NCBI RefSeq assembly: GCF_016086655.4
Contig: NC_052137.2
Coordinates: 22,793,041 to 22,857,040 of the forward strand
Length of the DNA: 64,000 nt
Source of the DNA: Lepeophtheirus salmonis
Taxonomy: Eukaryota; Arthropoda; Copepoda; Siphonostomatoida; Caligidae
Direction: 5' to 3'
The position numbers were made by a program, and so were the translations under genes. This document shows positions 15,601 through 30,600 of the stretch, piece after piece. Every line of letters starts with the position of its first letter. Within the stretch, counting starts at the first letter, position 1. A model generated the notes under the pieces. The model was not told the origin of the DNA, did no database searches, and saw nothing but the letters and a program-made list of their open reading frames with translations.

Positions 15601-18600
15601 GTAACACTTGTCTACAGTTTTCTTTTTGTGCATAGTTCAATTTTTCATTTTCCATTGGCTATGGATGTTATATTTTTTAATTATTTATTGTATTATTAGA
15701 AGTATTTATATTTTCTCAGAATATACTAAATGTGTCAGGCAATTAATATATTCAGCTTTATGTAACAGTATAATATTGAATATACATATTATTGTCTAAT
15801 ATTTTGCATAGGGTGACAAATTGATTCGGATTGGCCCTGTTCGATTGCATGGTTGAGCACAATACCATAAAAATGAAATTTAAATACAAAAGCAAAAATA
15901 AAAAGAAGCCTCAAATGTCCTCCATTCGCTTTTTTCAACTAGTTTTGAATGAGGCCCACAAATGTGTAACTAAATCTAACTAACTCGAAGATGAAGCAAT
16001 AAAATCGACTAGAATTATGTACTCAAAGACTCGCAACTGCGAATTATAGTTTAAGACAAATGATTTGAATTTATTAATGCAATAATAAATCATCCACGGC
16101 TTGCTAGGCCCATTCATCAAGCTGTGTATACTACCAGATCTTAAAAGCATATGTCTCTCTCTAAGTTTATTAAATAATTATTGTTGGGCAACTTCCCAAA
16201 TATATGACGGTTTGATTATTTAATAGTGTTTTGGAGCTTCAGTAAGTTAATTACATTGGATTGGAGTTAACGATGAAAATCTAAACATAAGTGCCAATTA
16301 TATATAATACCTTCCCTAAAATTAGAGCAAATAAAGTATGTAAAATAAAAAAAAATTGCTGGAAAATAAGTCATCTCAAGATAGATGACATTTTTTTAAC
16401 CCAAATATGTTTTTATCGAAAATTTTAATAACAATGCTAATGTAAAATAAAAAAAATAACGTTATTAAATAAAAAGAAATAGAAATCTCCTATATATATA
16501 AGAGACACAATCTTTTAAAAAATATTGGATTTCTTTACAAGAGGAAATGAAAAAAAAAAAATATATGTACACTTATTCCTTATCTTTATATATTTCTTTC
16601 ATTCTTTAAATATATATATTCAAAGTAAGTTTTTGGTGGCATTTAAATACTCAACTTTAGTTTGAATTGTTTTCTTCCAACTGATTATATAAGAAGAAGT
16701 CAACTAGTATACTCTGCATTTTGATTTGAAGATGAACAATGATTAGAAAGAAGAGCTCTATGTATTTGATCTTCAATTATTGCGGAAGTTTTGATAAGTT
16801 TGTAACAACGCAACCTCATTAAACACCCTTTCTTCATATTACGAACTTGTATCCTTTGAATACATAATTTATTAACCGTCTTTTATATGAACATGCTTGA
16901 TAAATAAAGTTATATCACATCTTTAATATATAATCTTTAAACTATTTATAAAATAATTGCTAAACTTGAGCTCCGTAGTAAAGAAAAGTTATAACAGAAT
17001 AAGCTATAACAGTCTTTCAGATGTGAAATCTGTATCTGTTAATTCTCCTCCACATGAGTTACACTTCTTTATTCTTATAGAGGGTAAATCAAACCCATCA
17101 GTGTTTTTACTCCCGTTTTCAACCCTTCCTATTTGTTTCTTCTTCCATTCCTTGATCGTTTTAGAAGTAATTCCCAGAATATGATATAAAATTTCAAAAA
17201 CACTGACAAGACTAAATCCCATACAGAGACCCAAAAGACCTCCAGTATTAGCAACAAAAGCTATAATGGGGATTTTTTGATCTCTTTGTATATTCGTTAC
17301 TACAGGATCTTTGATGTAGACATTAACAACGGCTAGATTCTTCTTAGCGTACTGAAAAATATTTTCTTCTAAATTGAAAACAGCTGTGTCATTTGTAGAG
17401 AGTCCTAACTCTCTATTTGGCTCCCATATGTTACGATTTTGACAAAGATGACTGTCGCGAACGCCAGATTTATTTGATACCAACTTAATATTATCGCAAA
17501 CAGTAGGGAATTTCTCTGTGAGGAAAATCTTTTTCCGAGAGTTACATGTTCGAACGAGCTTAAGGAGTGCAAGGCAAAATTCCTCACGCTTCGAAAAGGT
17601 TTCACGGTTAGGAAAATCTGAGGAAGTAACGCTTACACTATTAATTTGGTCATCACATGCGCTCAAACATTCATCCTGGTTCTTTCCAACCTTTAAAATA
17701 AACGATATAAAAATAATCAGTTTCGTCATTGAAATTTTAAGTCAAATCTATAAATTATTTTTTATAACAAAGTGTTTTATTTTTGGAATAAATTGTTCAT
17801 CACATCCTTACATAACTTTTCATATCACATAAAAAAATGAGTAAAAATATTCATAAGTATCCTATTACAAAAAAAAATGGTTTTTTTAAAAAAATCTTTT
17901 AATAACCAATAAAAATAATTTTAGTAATTTAAATTATACAATTTGCTGTTAAAAATACAGTAAATTCATTTAATTCAACTCAATATAATTTCCAAATAGA
18001 GAAATATTTTTTTGGAGTTTCGAGTCTTAAGTTGTATATTATGGACTTAACATAAGTGAAAAAAAAGATTAAAATAATTCCTACATTTTCTATCAAGATG
18101 CTTCTTGCAATTTGTATGGGAATATCAATCAAATATAATCTCCTACTAAAAAGAAGCAATCGAGTGAGAAAAAAGCTCTAAGCATGAAATAAATCATAAA
18201 CAAAAGGATTATAGAATTGCAGAAATTAGCAAATTAATGTCAGAAATATGTTTCACACTAAAAATTTATTGATATATAACCGTAAAAATAACAGTAAAAA
18301 TAAGTTATTTTTATGTCTGTATTTATGTATGGCATGTTTATGGTTGATTTGTTGCATGAAACATTTGTTGAGTGATTCTTCGTTAAGTTTTTTTAGGCAA
18401 ACTGAAAAGAAATTTCTTTTTCATAAAATAATTTTCAAACAGGGAAAAAAGAAAAAAGTTATTTTAGGTATAAGAGATCTTTCAAGTGAAAACTATGTGC
18501 ATGATATTTCCTTCAAGGAATTACAATTATGATTATACATACATTTTCCCCTAAATTTCTTTAGCATCGTCCAATAATTACGTGATTTTGAATATGTAAC

Positions 18601-21600
18601 TTGATCTTTCAAAATGTTGAAATGCTATTTCACAATATTTAATTAACTTCACTTTAAGAAATATCTATGCATGGATAATTATGTAGGCTTCCCAGTCCAA
18701 ATAATAATAATAAAAAAATAACTCATTAGGAGTGATGACTTTATTATGATACATGCGGCAAAAGTGCCGCATTCCTTGATTAGGAATAGTGCATCGCAGT
18801 CCCATTATTTATGTCTATAAATTGATCTTCTTAATTCTGTATGATTTATCTCCATAATGAAATACTACTTATGTCTATAGACATATTTTCACAAAGAGAT
18901 TGAAAAATAAAGATTGAGTGAAGCATCTGAGCCTAAATACTATTAAATTGCCATATTATGTCTAGCCTTGTCATGGGTGTCCGCAGGATTAACTGTATGT
19001 TTTTTTGAGGGTAAGGGACTTGGCTTTTGATTTTTTTTTTGAAAAAAATTCAAAAATTAAATTTCAAAAAACAACAGTTATTCATAGAAAATCAAAAAAA
19101 ATTCGGAGAAAAATTTCAAAAATTTAGTACAGCTATTTCATAGGATATTAAAAAATAACAAGAATTTGAAAAATTTAATTAAATTTTTTGAAAAAAAAAA
19201 TATTACATTTTCTAGTAAAAAGAAAAAATCTTCTTTTTTTTTTGGGGGTTGCAGCTCCTCCACCCCACCCATTGCAGACGCCCTGCTTGTTCTACGTGGA
19301 TCAATGGTTCATTCAATGCAAAATTATTGCTAGAACTAGAAAATGTTTTATAAACGTAGGCCAAGGTGATGAGAGACATGGCTTGCTTTCCCTTAAATTA
19401 AGCAAATTAATTGATTGGAGTAGTCTTCCTAAAAAAGATTGCAAGTGTTTGCGCTATAAACATCCTTTTTAATTTTGACTAAGAGGCTTTTCTTCGATAA
19501 CTATCATATTTTTTTGTTACGCTAATAACGCCAACCGTTATCTGATCTCAGAACTATTTAGTTTCTTGTGAATTTACTCATAGATATAATATATTTAAAA
19601 AAATAAATACTTTATCAATTCTTTTTTGTTTATGAGCACTTCACTCACACAGATATTGCTACTAATTCAATGTATGATAAATATTATCAACCAATAAGAT
19701 AATAATTACATTTCTCAATATTTGGTAGACACATTGATTTTTCCTTTAATATATACAATTAAACATAAATAATTCCTGAACAAAATTAGGTTAGGATTCA
19801 TGAAGAATACGTAAATCATTCGATATTTGATTTATTTTTTTAAATAAGTCACAAATAGAATCATTGATCAAATTTGCACAATTACATACTTATATAGGTA
19901 ACAGCTACTTGGTTTATATGAGAGAGTTGATATTGGTTTACCTTATTTAACTTCCCAATGTAACGTAAATTTCTATTCATACATGTGAGCCCGGGCCCGG
20001 AACATATTTGAGGGACTTCTTTATTTGCTAATTGATGAAAACTTGGAGTACAATTACATTCCTCCAAAATCTTTTCATAGCCGGCTTCAAATAAACAATT
20101 TGACATTTCATAGCGGTACAAACTTGACGGAAGATATTTGAGGGGTAATTCCCCCTCCACATAACACCCACGTTCCATAGGGTTAAACCTGCAGATAAAT
20201 CAATGGATAATACTTAAATAAATCGGAATGATAAACACTCACCGATATCGAGCCTCTTCTGTAGTTGACATGAGTATAGGAGTAACTGCTATTTGAAAAA
20301 CAGATCCTGGGGAAATATCCAGTTCCTTAATACTCATAATGGGCTGATCCAAGTGATGATGAACGGCTATTTTGAAGCCTTCTCCTGCCTTTAAATGGAA
20401 TGTGTAGTCGAAGGTTTCAGCATCAAGTAATATACTAAAAATATAACAAATTATATGATTTAAATACCTACAAACTTTGTTTTAAGGTAATTTATTTTGT
20501 CTTTATATCTTCAAACTAACAGAAACTTTACACCCAAAACTTTATAATATTTTTTTACCGTATTCCGGATTATTTAATCCTATAATGACATGAAAGGGTT
20601 TTGTAGAGGGTCATTCTTAATTAATAGAATATTGCAATCGAATTTTACATTTTAACAAAAGTATTTATAGAACTTAGAATAACATGAATATGAACATTAT
20701 CCCTATTATTTATAAAACATGATTGCATATTGCAGTATACGTCACTTTCATATTATTTATCACTCCCAATATATTCTTATTTCATATATATACATTATAC
20801 ATCCATATACTTATTACTTATTTCATTTTTTTAATCAATACTTTATTAAATTAAGCTATCGTCAAATATAATTTGTACAAGCCGTATTCAAGGAACAATA
20901 AACTACTCGCAAAGAGATAGTCATTACATCTCTCAACCTTTCATTCAAGAGAAAAGGCCCTGGAAGGTTAAAAAATGCAAAGAGTTAATGTCCGTAATGA
21001 CCATAGAGAATATAGTTATCTATGCAATTATTTTATTATATCTCTTAAGCTTTCCTGCAAAAAAGGAAAAAAAGAAAAAACTTCTCTAAATCAGCAAATC
21101 GGAACCTTTATTGTACCGGATAAGGACTCAAAAATTAGAATCCTCTTCGACCCTGTCTAGCCTCAGTTCTAAAAGTCTGACAATTTTGTACTTGGCACGA
21201 ACTCCCTAGACTTCGCTGTTTGTTGCGTCTCGGAGGGCAAGAAAAACCAGACTTCCCATCCGTATGCCGATACCCCGAAGATGTGATTACGGAGGAGTGG
21301 AAAACTTGCCTTCGGACTTCATCGAGGCCAGCTGTGCTTCTGTTGGTCCCCATATTGAATCCATCATTCAAAATGGGGGACATTGAATAAAAAGTGTACA
21401 AAAATGGTTGAATTATTAACTTTTTTTTTCAAAAGTTTGCCATCAAAATGGCATAAAATAAAAATATGTATCAGTGAAAACGGCTTTTAAAATTTTCTAA
21501 TTTTTCAGTCTTGACCCTGTATATCGCAACTTTTCCTCCAAAAAGAAAAAAGAAAAAAAAGCCCAAAATCAGTTGGTTGTTAGCCAATAGGGCAAGAGCG

Positions 21601-24600
21601 TTGTTTACTTATTAGTAGTTTGCGCTACTTTGCGTTTATTACATTATTAGTCGAAACGTGATTACCCATAGAGTGCTTACACTGAGAAAAAGCTAGGGAA
21701 CTTTTTAGAAAGCGAAGGTTAGCTGACCAAAACAATTGAAAATATAGCTATTAACACATCAATCTTGTATGGAATCATCCTATACTTCTATAAAAATTGA
21801 AGAGTTCAATAAATAAAAATATAATCAAATGTTATATACGGGGAGGGAGTTTTGAACATAAAAATATTAGATGCACACTCTATGTTTCTAACATACCTCA
21901 CGTCGTTACCTTTATTTTATCACACAACCTTTCATCCAGAAGGAAAAAAGAACAGGTCCAAATCATCTGGTAGTTAGCCAAATAAGTCAATCATACCAAT
22001 TATATACCATTTATATCTTAAGTACTCCCAGACTATCACTCTCTTATTATTTCTTCACCATTTTTAAAATGATAAATATATAATTAGAATCTGCATAGTA
22101 TTTTATTCGATTAAATTAAAATTCGTATTAAAATATTGTTTAGTAATATTTTATTCAAGAAGTAGGTAAACATTTGTATTCGTGTATCACAGCCAATATT
22201 CCCTCATAGAAATAATAAAATGGCCAATAAATATATATTAAATAAACGACGAGGGATCAACAAGAAGTTGCATTCCAGTTCTTATAGAAACGGAGCATAT
22301 ATATATATATAGAATTACTTTCTATATTTATAAAAAAAGAATAAATTATGAAATAGCCATCACGTATCAAGGGAGAAGAGGGAATTGACAGCTGACAAAA
22401 AATACATAGGTTATTTTTGTGTTAGTGAGATAACACCCCTACCTATTTACTACTACTGCAATTTGAATGTTTTAGTCAACTACTTCGGCGTCAATTTCTT
22501 CTTTACATCATTACTCTATGTTTTTTTTATCCCTATGGAGTTACCTCCGAAAATAATTTCAAATAACTTTTCATATTATAATCTTCAAACCACAACAATT
22601 ACCCCATTTAAGGTAAAGAGATGATGTGATTGAAAATGTTTCTTGTTTGGGGGAAAGAATGCCATGTTAATCATTTTTGTGCTTCTAAAATTAATTATCT
22701 GCAAACAAGATCAATTTTGAACAACAACATGATCACTTTATTTTGAAAAGGAGATATGTTGAGGTTTTAAAAAGTTCTTCGAAATTTGTTTGGTTCATTC
22801 CAAGATTATACACATATATACGTGTACGAGCACGATGGATGTGATAACCCACCTTGAGAATAGCAGAGTACCTACTTTTAAATATCCAAATATGATCCAA
22901 AGTCTACATTGTACTTAACTGATTAATGTATATGCATTGAAAGTAAACGAGAGCATTAAAACCATATGACCATATTTTAGTTATTAACTAATACATAAAT
23001 GGTATAAAGACTTATATAGACTCCCTATACATACAAAGAGCTATAAATGCTTTAAATCATGAGGCTTTTTTTACGATAAAAATTCCCTATCTGTGAATTT
23101 GATCTACATTCACTAGCTAATTCATAAAATGATTTTTATAGCAAAAATAAAAAGAAGAAAACCGACTTCTTTAATCATTAAATATTGAGGATAAAGCTCG
23201 ATGAATGGAAATGAAAAAAGAGCAATCACAATGATATAGACCAACAACACCACAAAACACATAACTATAAATAGTACAAGATACAAATAAAGATTTCAAA
23301 GAGTTTCAGAATAAAATACTACATTATCAGGCTTAAGAACGTAAAGAAAATGCTAATTTGAGGCTTGGATCTATTCTTTTCGTTCATTTTTGAACAACTG
23401 AATGCCTACAGCGGGGAAAAAGTGAATAATTTGCTGAAAAATCTTTGAACGGCGTTAATTTCTTTGCTCATTTTTTATTCTTTTTTGGCTAAGGGTGCTA
23501 AAATCATTATGAATTATTCTATAACTAACAACATAAACTCCATCAATCTACCCTTTTAAATGAATTCACAAGCTCGATTTGTTTAAAAAATTGCAGGAGA
23601 AACGGAAATAAATTAACAAATAGCACTTCCACGAAATTGTTTCAAAAATGAACGAGGAAAAGTGTTAACAGGTGTAAAAATGGATAGTACACATGCATAA
23701 AAAATTATTAATTTAATTTGAGTCAATTTTCATTCACATATTATGAATTCTACCAATATGAGTTTGAATTCAAATCTTAAATTAATAAAAGTAAGAATCC
23801 ATTACTTTGCTTCCTCAACGCAATGATTTAAAAAAAACCAACATTATCGATTGGCAACATTTTTAGAGAATATTCATATTGTACATCTGCTCTGATTTAC
23901 GAAAAAAGTTTCACATGATTCAAAAGCTTAATCCACGAGTTATTGATTATGTTACGGACTCATTTACATCTATAATTTTTAATAAAATGAATAATGCTTA
24001 TTATGGAGAGTTTATTTTTATACGCCGTCAAAGCAACATGATGAATATATATATATATACATATTTATGAGTGACGCTCGTCAGATAACATTTTATAACA
24101 GAAAGTTGATTGAAATTCATTCATGCAAAAATTATTTTTGGAAATAATTGCGTGAATATATTTGGCTTAAATTTATGATCAAATTAGAACATATTTGATG
24201 CTTAATTATCCAGGAGCAATCCTTAATATTTATTTCGATATCGCTGGAAAACTCTAAATTTTGGACGGAAGAAGTTATGCAAAAACGGATAGGGCCTAGG
24301 AGTCATTGGCAGGGGTGCCGAAACCAATTCATTATGGGAGACAGTTTATGAGGTCACATAATCATTAATCATGTAATTTTTATTACATGAAACTTCAAAA
24401 ACTGGTGTAGCCAATAACCATAGGTATTCTAATAAAAAGTTATGCAAGGGTTAAGTTTCAATAATATGTAATTTGTTCATTATTATCAAACTGTCTCCTC
24501 CCCCAGCCCCCACATGAATGGGGGTTGGTGCCTTTTTCAATTGCCCATAGACTCTACAAGTTCTGGTACGACTCCTTATATGCACTTTCTAAGTTTAATA

Positions 24601-27600
24601 GGGCTATCCAAATCAATCCTACCAAGTTACAAGAACATTTCTAAATTGTTCTTTATGCTGATTTTGCAGACATATGACATTGACGTACTTTAATTTTAAA
24701 TCCAATAATATTTTTACATCTAGTTTCTGACTTATTTATAGACAAATAAATATATTCCTTTAATTTTACATAAATAGGTTCATTTTTATCAAATGAAAAA
24801 AAATCAATTGGGATTTTTTTTTCTTTTTTTTTCAAAATTTAAAGAAATTTCTAATTCCAACTAATTTTGCGATCATAAAAATATTGTATTTTATAATATT
24901 TGTTGCATTAAAACAAAACATACAAATTCAAAACAATGTTTTAAGATACACTTACAAAAATCCTTAGAAAAACCTCTCTACAAATTTATCCTAATAATGT
25001 TTATAGCTTATGTCGGTACAATATACAGTGTGTTTAAAAAAAGGCAGAAAATTTACCGGTCTACGAAAAAATAAGTTTAAAATGCAATTTATGAACGGAA
25101 TGGTTGGATGTTACGGGAAATAGATGTTGCTCTCGGGAAAGATAAAATTAAAGATCAATTTATCTCATAGCCCGCCAGAAAGTCGTATTTAACGTTTTAA
25201 CTAAATTGGGCACCGTTGAGCAGAATGCCGTATGTTGTTACTTCCCCATGGCTACTATTGTGGCCTTCCGGAGCTTATGGGCGGGTTGGCTAGATCCAAA
25301 CTTACAACTGGTACCTTCTATAGGCTCCATAAGTTCCCTCTCCTTGTACACAAGGGTCTTACCCATGTCTTCAGGCTTGCAAATGTCCTTGACTTTGTGA
25401 CCATTAGACATTAGAGTTGCAAGTTTCCTTTTTTACACCTAACTTTGTAATGGAAACTCCAATTTCAACTCAGGGCTTAAACAGCTATATTCAACGCAAC
25501 CTTTCATAAATTGTGTTTATAACACATAAGAGAAAAAATACTTTTTTGACCTAAGAGTCATCAAGGTCAAATCCAAGGGGCTAATAATGGTACAATTAAT
25601 AAAGCCTCTCTTTTTTTTTTCTCTCTCGACAAAATTGTCAACCGGATAAATCTTAGTATGTGGTCACAGCATGCAATTGAATGTTGAATTCGTTAATAAT
25701 ACAAAATCAACTTCATCCAGATCTCAGAGACCAACTAGAAGTTTGATTCCAACAAATGTGGCATAATTTAAAATTTATGTTTTCTCTCTTTTAAATAAAG
25801 TATTAATTGTTATTGTATATATTAGGATTTTACAGAAATGGGGTGTTCTTGTGGGCAGGTAAATTTTCCTTGTTTTTTGAAATCCATTCTACATATTTGG
25901 ACAAAAACAAGCAAAGCTACATACTTTGGCGTGTAAGGAGAAAATTAGATAGGGTATTTACTTACTATTCTTATATTATATAGGCAATTTTTGTTACTTT
26001 TTTTACATTTAGTGGACAAATACATCAAGAAAGTTCCAAAATAAATTATGAGTGCCTTTAAAAACTTTGTAGTCCCTTTAGAATACAAACATGTAATATA
26101 TATGGTTTTTCAATTTAGAAATCGCATATGATTTTATACATTGAATGCATTTAATTAATGATATATATATGTTAGTAAATTGATCAAGGGTTTCCATTGA
26201 CATGTTCATCTAGGCTTAAGTGATTATTATGAGCATCAAAGAATTTAAAATATATTTATATATATTTTGAATCTTAGAAAGGATCTTTTTTGTGGATATA
26301 TGTTTGTTGATTTATAGTGAAAATTTGAGTAATAAATTTTTGATACCATCGTTTCTTGACTACCTTACAGTGTTACATTTATTCATACTTTTTAATTTCT
26401 TAATAACGATATGTATGTATATTTCGTACATAATTTGATTTATTTACGGGAAATAACATTTATTTCAATTAACAAAATTTATTATGTGTTTTTGATTTTT
26501 AACCACTAATCAGGTACGTTCAATGATTCCGATTAGATCTGCGTACTATGTAATAAATATTACTTATGAGTGATTGGTTGCAAATAAAATATATATGTAT
26601 ATTCTACACATATATACTCCAATGAGATCTCTCAACCTTTCTTCTAAAAACTTTAGAAATTATATAAATAGCAGTTGGCCAATAAACGTTATTCTCGACA
26701 ACAAATTCGAGCTCAATAGATTAACTTTCAGGACAGGATTAAGAACAAGGGTACTGACAGCGGACAAAAAATACGTAGTAAATTTTCATGTTTGCGGATA
26801 ATTACATATAAATCATTTCTAGATACTCAAATCAAATTACCTCAACCCATTGGCCTTTCCAACTTGAGCTCCTTTTTGAATTGACCAATTGATTTTACCG
26901 AATAATTTATCCCAATATGGAATGGAGTCATACTTTGAATTGAAAACAGTTTGTGGCTTAATAATGGAGCAAATCCCATAGTCAGTTCCGAAGTAGGGAT
27001 TAAAGTCAGTAGAGTTTCCATAGCGTTTCTTAGTTCCATAACTAGCTCTAAGTATCATTACACCGTAAGGTTCCTGGACGGCGAGTCGAGTGAATTGAAA
27101 GCCCTTTTGAATCCATTCTCCGTATTTCTCGAAATAAGCCGTCCAATTAGCCAATTGACTTTGAGAACAACTTCCTCTTTGTGTTAAACAATGATATTGA
27201 TACTCACTCTTGACATAAGTCTCAGATTTGAATAAATTTCGTATGAATTCAGCCTCATCTGGATTAGGGAAATCCTTTGAGCCAGTATAGAATTGTTGAT
27301 AAAGGAGATCCACTATGGTTCTGTTATTGTTTATATTGAGGTCGTTGAAAAAGGATTTTCGTACCTTAAAGTCAAATAAGAGATTCATTAATTACGTCAT
27401 TTTATATTATTCATAAGGGTATGTAAGTACATAAAAAACATTGATAACTATTCATTCATTTACTTAGCTTAATGTATTTGTAGATAAAATACATAATTTT
27501 GAATAACATAAAACGGCCTCCATTTTGTAATTGTATTTTATGCCATCATTTAATACTAGGATTTAGTGAGTAGTGACTTCTAGTAAAAAACCTAAAAGCT

Positions 27601-30600
27601 ACATAAGAAATAGTTTATTCATATGTACGTACATTTATTTTTGAATTTCCATTACTCAAAGACAATGACAGCTCTAAAAAAAGTTAATAACTATTGCCAT
27701 TAAATCTAGCAAAGTCATTTAATTCGCAAAATAAATAGATAAATATATTTCTCCCATAGATTACTTCTTAAAAATAACTTGCACATATAATAATAACGTA
27801 CAATTTTATTGCTTTAAACAAAATGGCATATATGTATGTAATAACAGTGATAAAAACAATAAGAAAAAGAAAGGGAATTTAATATGGAATAACATTAACT
27901 ATTTAATAGAAAATGGTACGATATCTTCACAGATTTTTACTTGTATTAAAATAATTATGCATGCAATTTACTCTCATTCGAATTTCTTAATACAAATTTA
28001 TGCAAATGACTTTATGACTACGATTGTGCATGTATTTCACACACATATGCATGATTTATTTGATTTCCAAAAGATAGCTAATAGGGCTACTTTTATATTA
28101 AAGATTTCAAAAAATAGTAGTTGGAATGTATATTTTGATGCTGTGTCCAAAATTATAATAACTGCTTTGATTATTTATATTTTTGGAGCTGATACGTAAA
28201 TATCGTCAAGAAATAGAATATTGAATTCCTTGAGAAATTTAAATTATACATATATCTTTGTTGCCTCTATGGACCAAAATGTATTTATTAGTCATTAAAC
28301 ATAATATTTCAAAATTTGCAGAATTTTCCCCTTATTTATTTTGCTAAAGATGACATCGATAAGATCTTGAACTTCCATCAGAATAAAGCACATAACAACT
28401 TATTTTTTTAATCTTATATATGTAACTATTAATATTGCTCTGCTTATGTTGTCTTGCAAACTTTTTTCACTCTGAATCAGCCCTTAATTAAACTACAATA
28501 ACAAATCCTTTTAGGATAAAAAATCCTTTATAAATGGTCTTTCGTTCATTATACCATGTGACTATTTATTTGTCTGGCCGGGGTAATTTTTTTACCTATA
28601 TCGACAAAAATATATGTTTCCCATTTTCAAAAATGTTTTTATCACTATGTAACTTAATCACAAAAGAATATATTAAGATATAAGTTGAAATCCCTTAGGT
28701 AGTCCCACAATCCTAATTCCCCATTCATGTATCTACATATTATGTCCAAATATTTAGATAATTCAAGAAGAGATAAAATATTTTAGAACCATCTTTCAAT
28801 ACTTTTGAAGTTATATGTCTAACTTGAAACTAGAAATCCTTGAGAGTTTTTACGAATGGCTAGAAAACTACATACGTTGGACGAAAGGGGATTCAGAATA
28901 TTCAACAGTGATGAGATAAATTGTATTTCTGAAAGTGCCTGTACCACATAAAAATATAACAGGTGACTTCAAAAAGGGGATAGATGTACCCTTTATGAAT
29001 GTGAACAAGGATTCAGTTTGTCCCCATGTACAAAAGCCACCTCCTTTTCAGAATAGGAAAACAATCACTTTTTGAAATTATATCTTAATTTTGGTCATAT
29101 GAGTAAATAATATTATACAAGACAAATTTGGGATTTGGGGAATACAGAACATATATTTTCTTTGTGTATTATTTCCTTTAAATACAATAATTGATAATTT
29201 GTAGTTTTCACATTAATAAGTATTCATCATGTGTTTATTTGATTTTCGTCATTGAAAGAATATATGGAAGTCAAATCTGTTAATGGATTGTTTGTTTTTT
29301 GGCAATGTAATAATATATTTAAGAAAAAATTAATCGACCCAATAATTGATGTAGGTACCTTCAAATAAAAACTAATATTGATAATCGATATATTTATATA
29401 TATGTATATGTACAATTTCTCCTGTCAATTTTGTCTATGTATGTAAGTATGTTCATAGATGCAATCCTATTCTATCCTTGATTATATTTCCTTAAAAAAG
29501 TGCATAAAACACTATAGCTACTCAATTAGAACTAATTTTGATCAAGAGTCTATAATGTGTGTCAATACCACTTAGGTTTGAAGAACACTAATGCATATAA
29601 AAAATATTGCACCAAATTAATTCATCTTGATTCAAGTGTTGTAATTAGGATTTTTTTTTTTCAAAGAACATTTATTCGTGTATTTTTATCTCACAATTAC
29701 ATTCATGAATGTAAGTGTGAGTTATCAAGTTACTGATAAAAACCCTTAGCTCCGATGTCGATCCTCAATTTTACTCAGAGTCGAACAAGGATTTACAAAT
29801 AGAGTTGAGTTGGTCCTTATTTAGGAATGAAGACTACAGTCCTGTCGAGTTTAGTCCTGCATGTTAACCCTAAAACTTATAAAGTGTGGTACTTGATGAC
29901 GTCCCTGAACTGTACTTCTTATTTTTTTAATCAGTTTAATTACTGAGAGTTCGAAGGATGGATCGACGGTCTTGAAAACTTGTTCCAAAGACTGATAGGA
30001 CCGATTCTATTACCGAACTAAACAGAATAAATAAGGACAAACCCAACACAACTTACAATTATAAATCTGCAGCAAGTCATCAATGTTACTATCCGTCTTT
30101 TATGAGCACACACCAATGTTCAATCAGGTTTTGGATATGTTAAAATTGTAGTAGAAAATGAAGTCCACCCCTCAGGAGTTAAATAATAATTATGGCACCT
30201 TAGAAAAACAACAAATTTAATCTTTAGTTTGCCCACTTAAAAAAAATCGGACGAGCTAAAAAATGCTAACGATTAGCATCACTGTACCACATCTATGACT
30301 ATCATGGGTGCACATGTATATACGTGTGTAATAATACAGATATAAGAACTTTTCATATTATAATAATCAAACCTCAACAATTCTCCCTTTCAAAGTAAAT
30401 AGGTTATGTGGTTATGCTTTTATATTGTATGTAGTTATTAAAACTCCATGATAAATTATGGAAGCATGGGAAATAAGATTCGAGTCATTTTCACTCCCCA
30501 AAAAAGAAGCATAGACTTAACCTCTTTATTTAGAAAGGGAGAGTTGTTAAGGTTTGAAGATTATAATATGCAAAGTTCTTAGTAATCAATTACTAATAGA

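Larger units (their letters stand above)
20500..26836. other. DEG/ENaC intron 2 (also dve intron 1)
   Basis: About 6.4 kb between exons 2 and 3, with no supported exon. It holds a Tc1-like C-terminal relic (21145-21521), a B-family MITE (22565-22779), a transposase-like fragment (25020-25430), and repeated segments with a CAACCTTTCCTCCAAAAAG-like core at about 20935, 21530 and 21925. (TA)n runs lie near 22298 and 24048. Confidence 0.5.

Noticed and set aside
18248..18532. 94-codon open frame in the channel gene's intron
   Set aside because: Lys/Leu/Phe-rich from A/T runs, and no family resemblance.
19188..19472. 94-codon open frame
   Set aside because: Half of it is the A/T interior and right end of a C-family MITE.
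26951..27187. Plus-strand frame over the channel exon 2
   Set aside because: Shadow of the DEG/ENaC coding strand.
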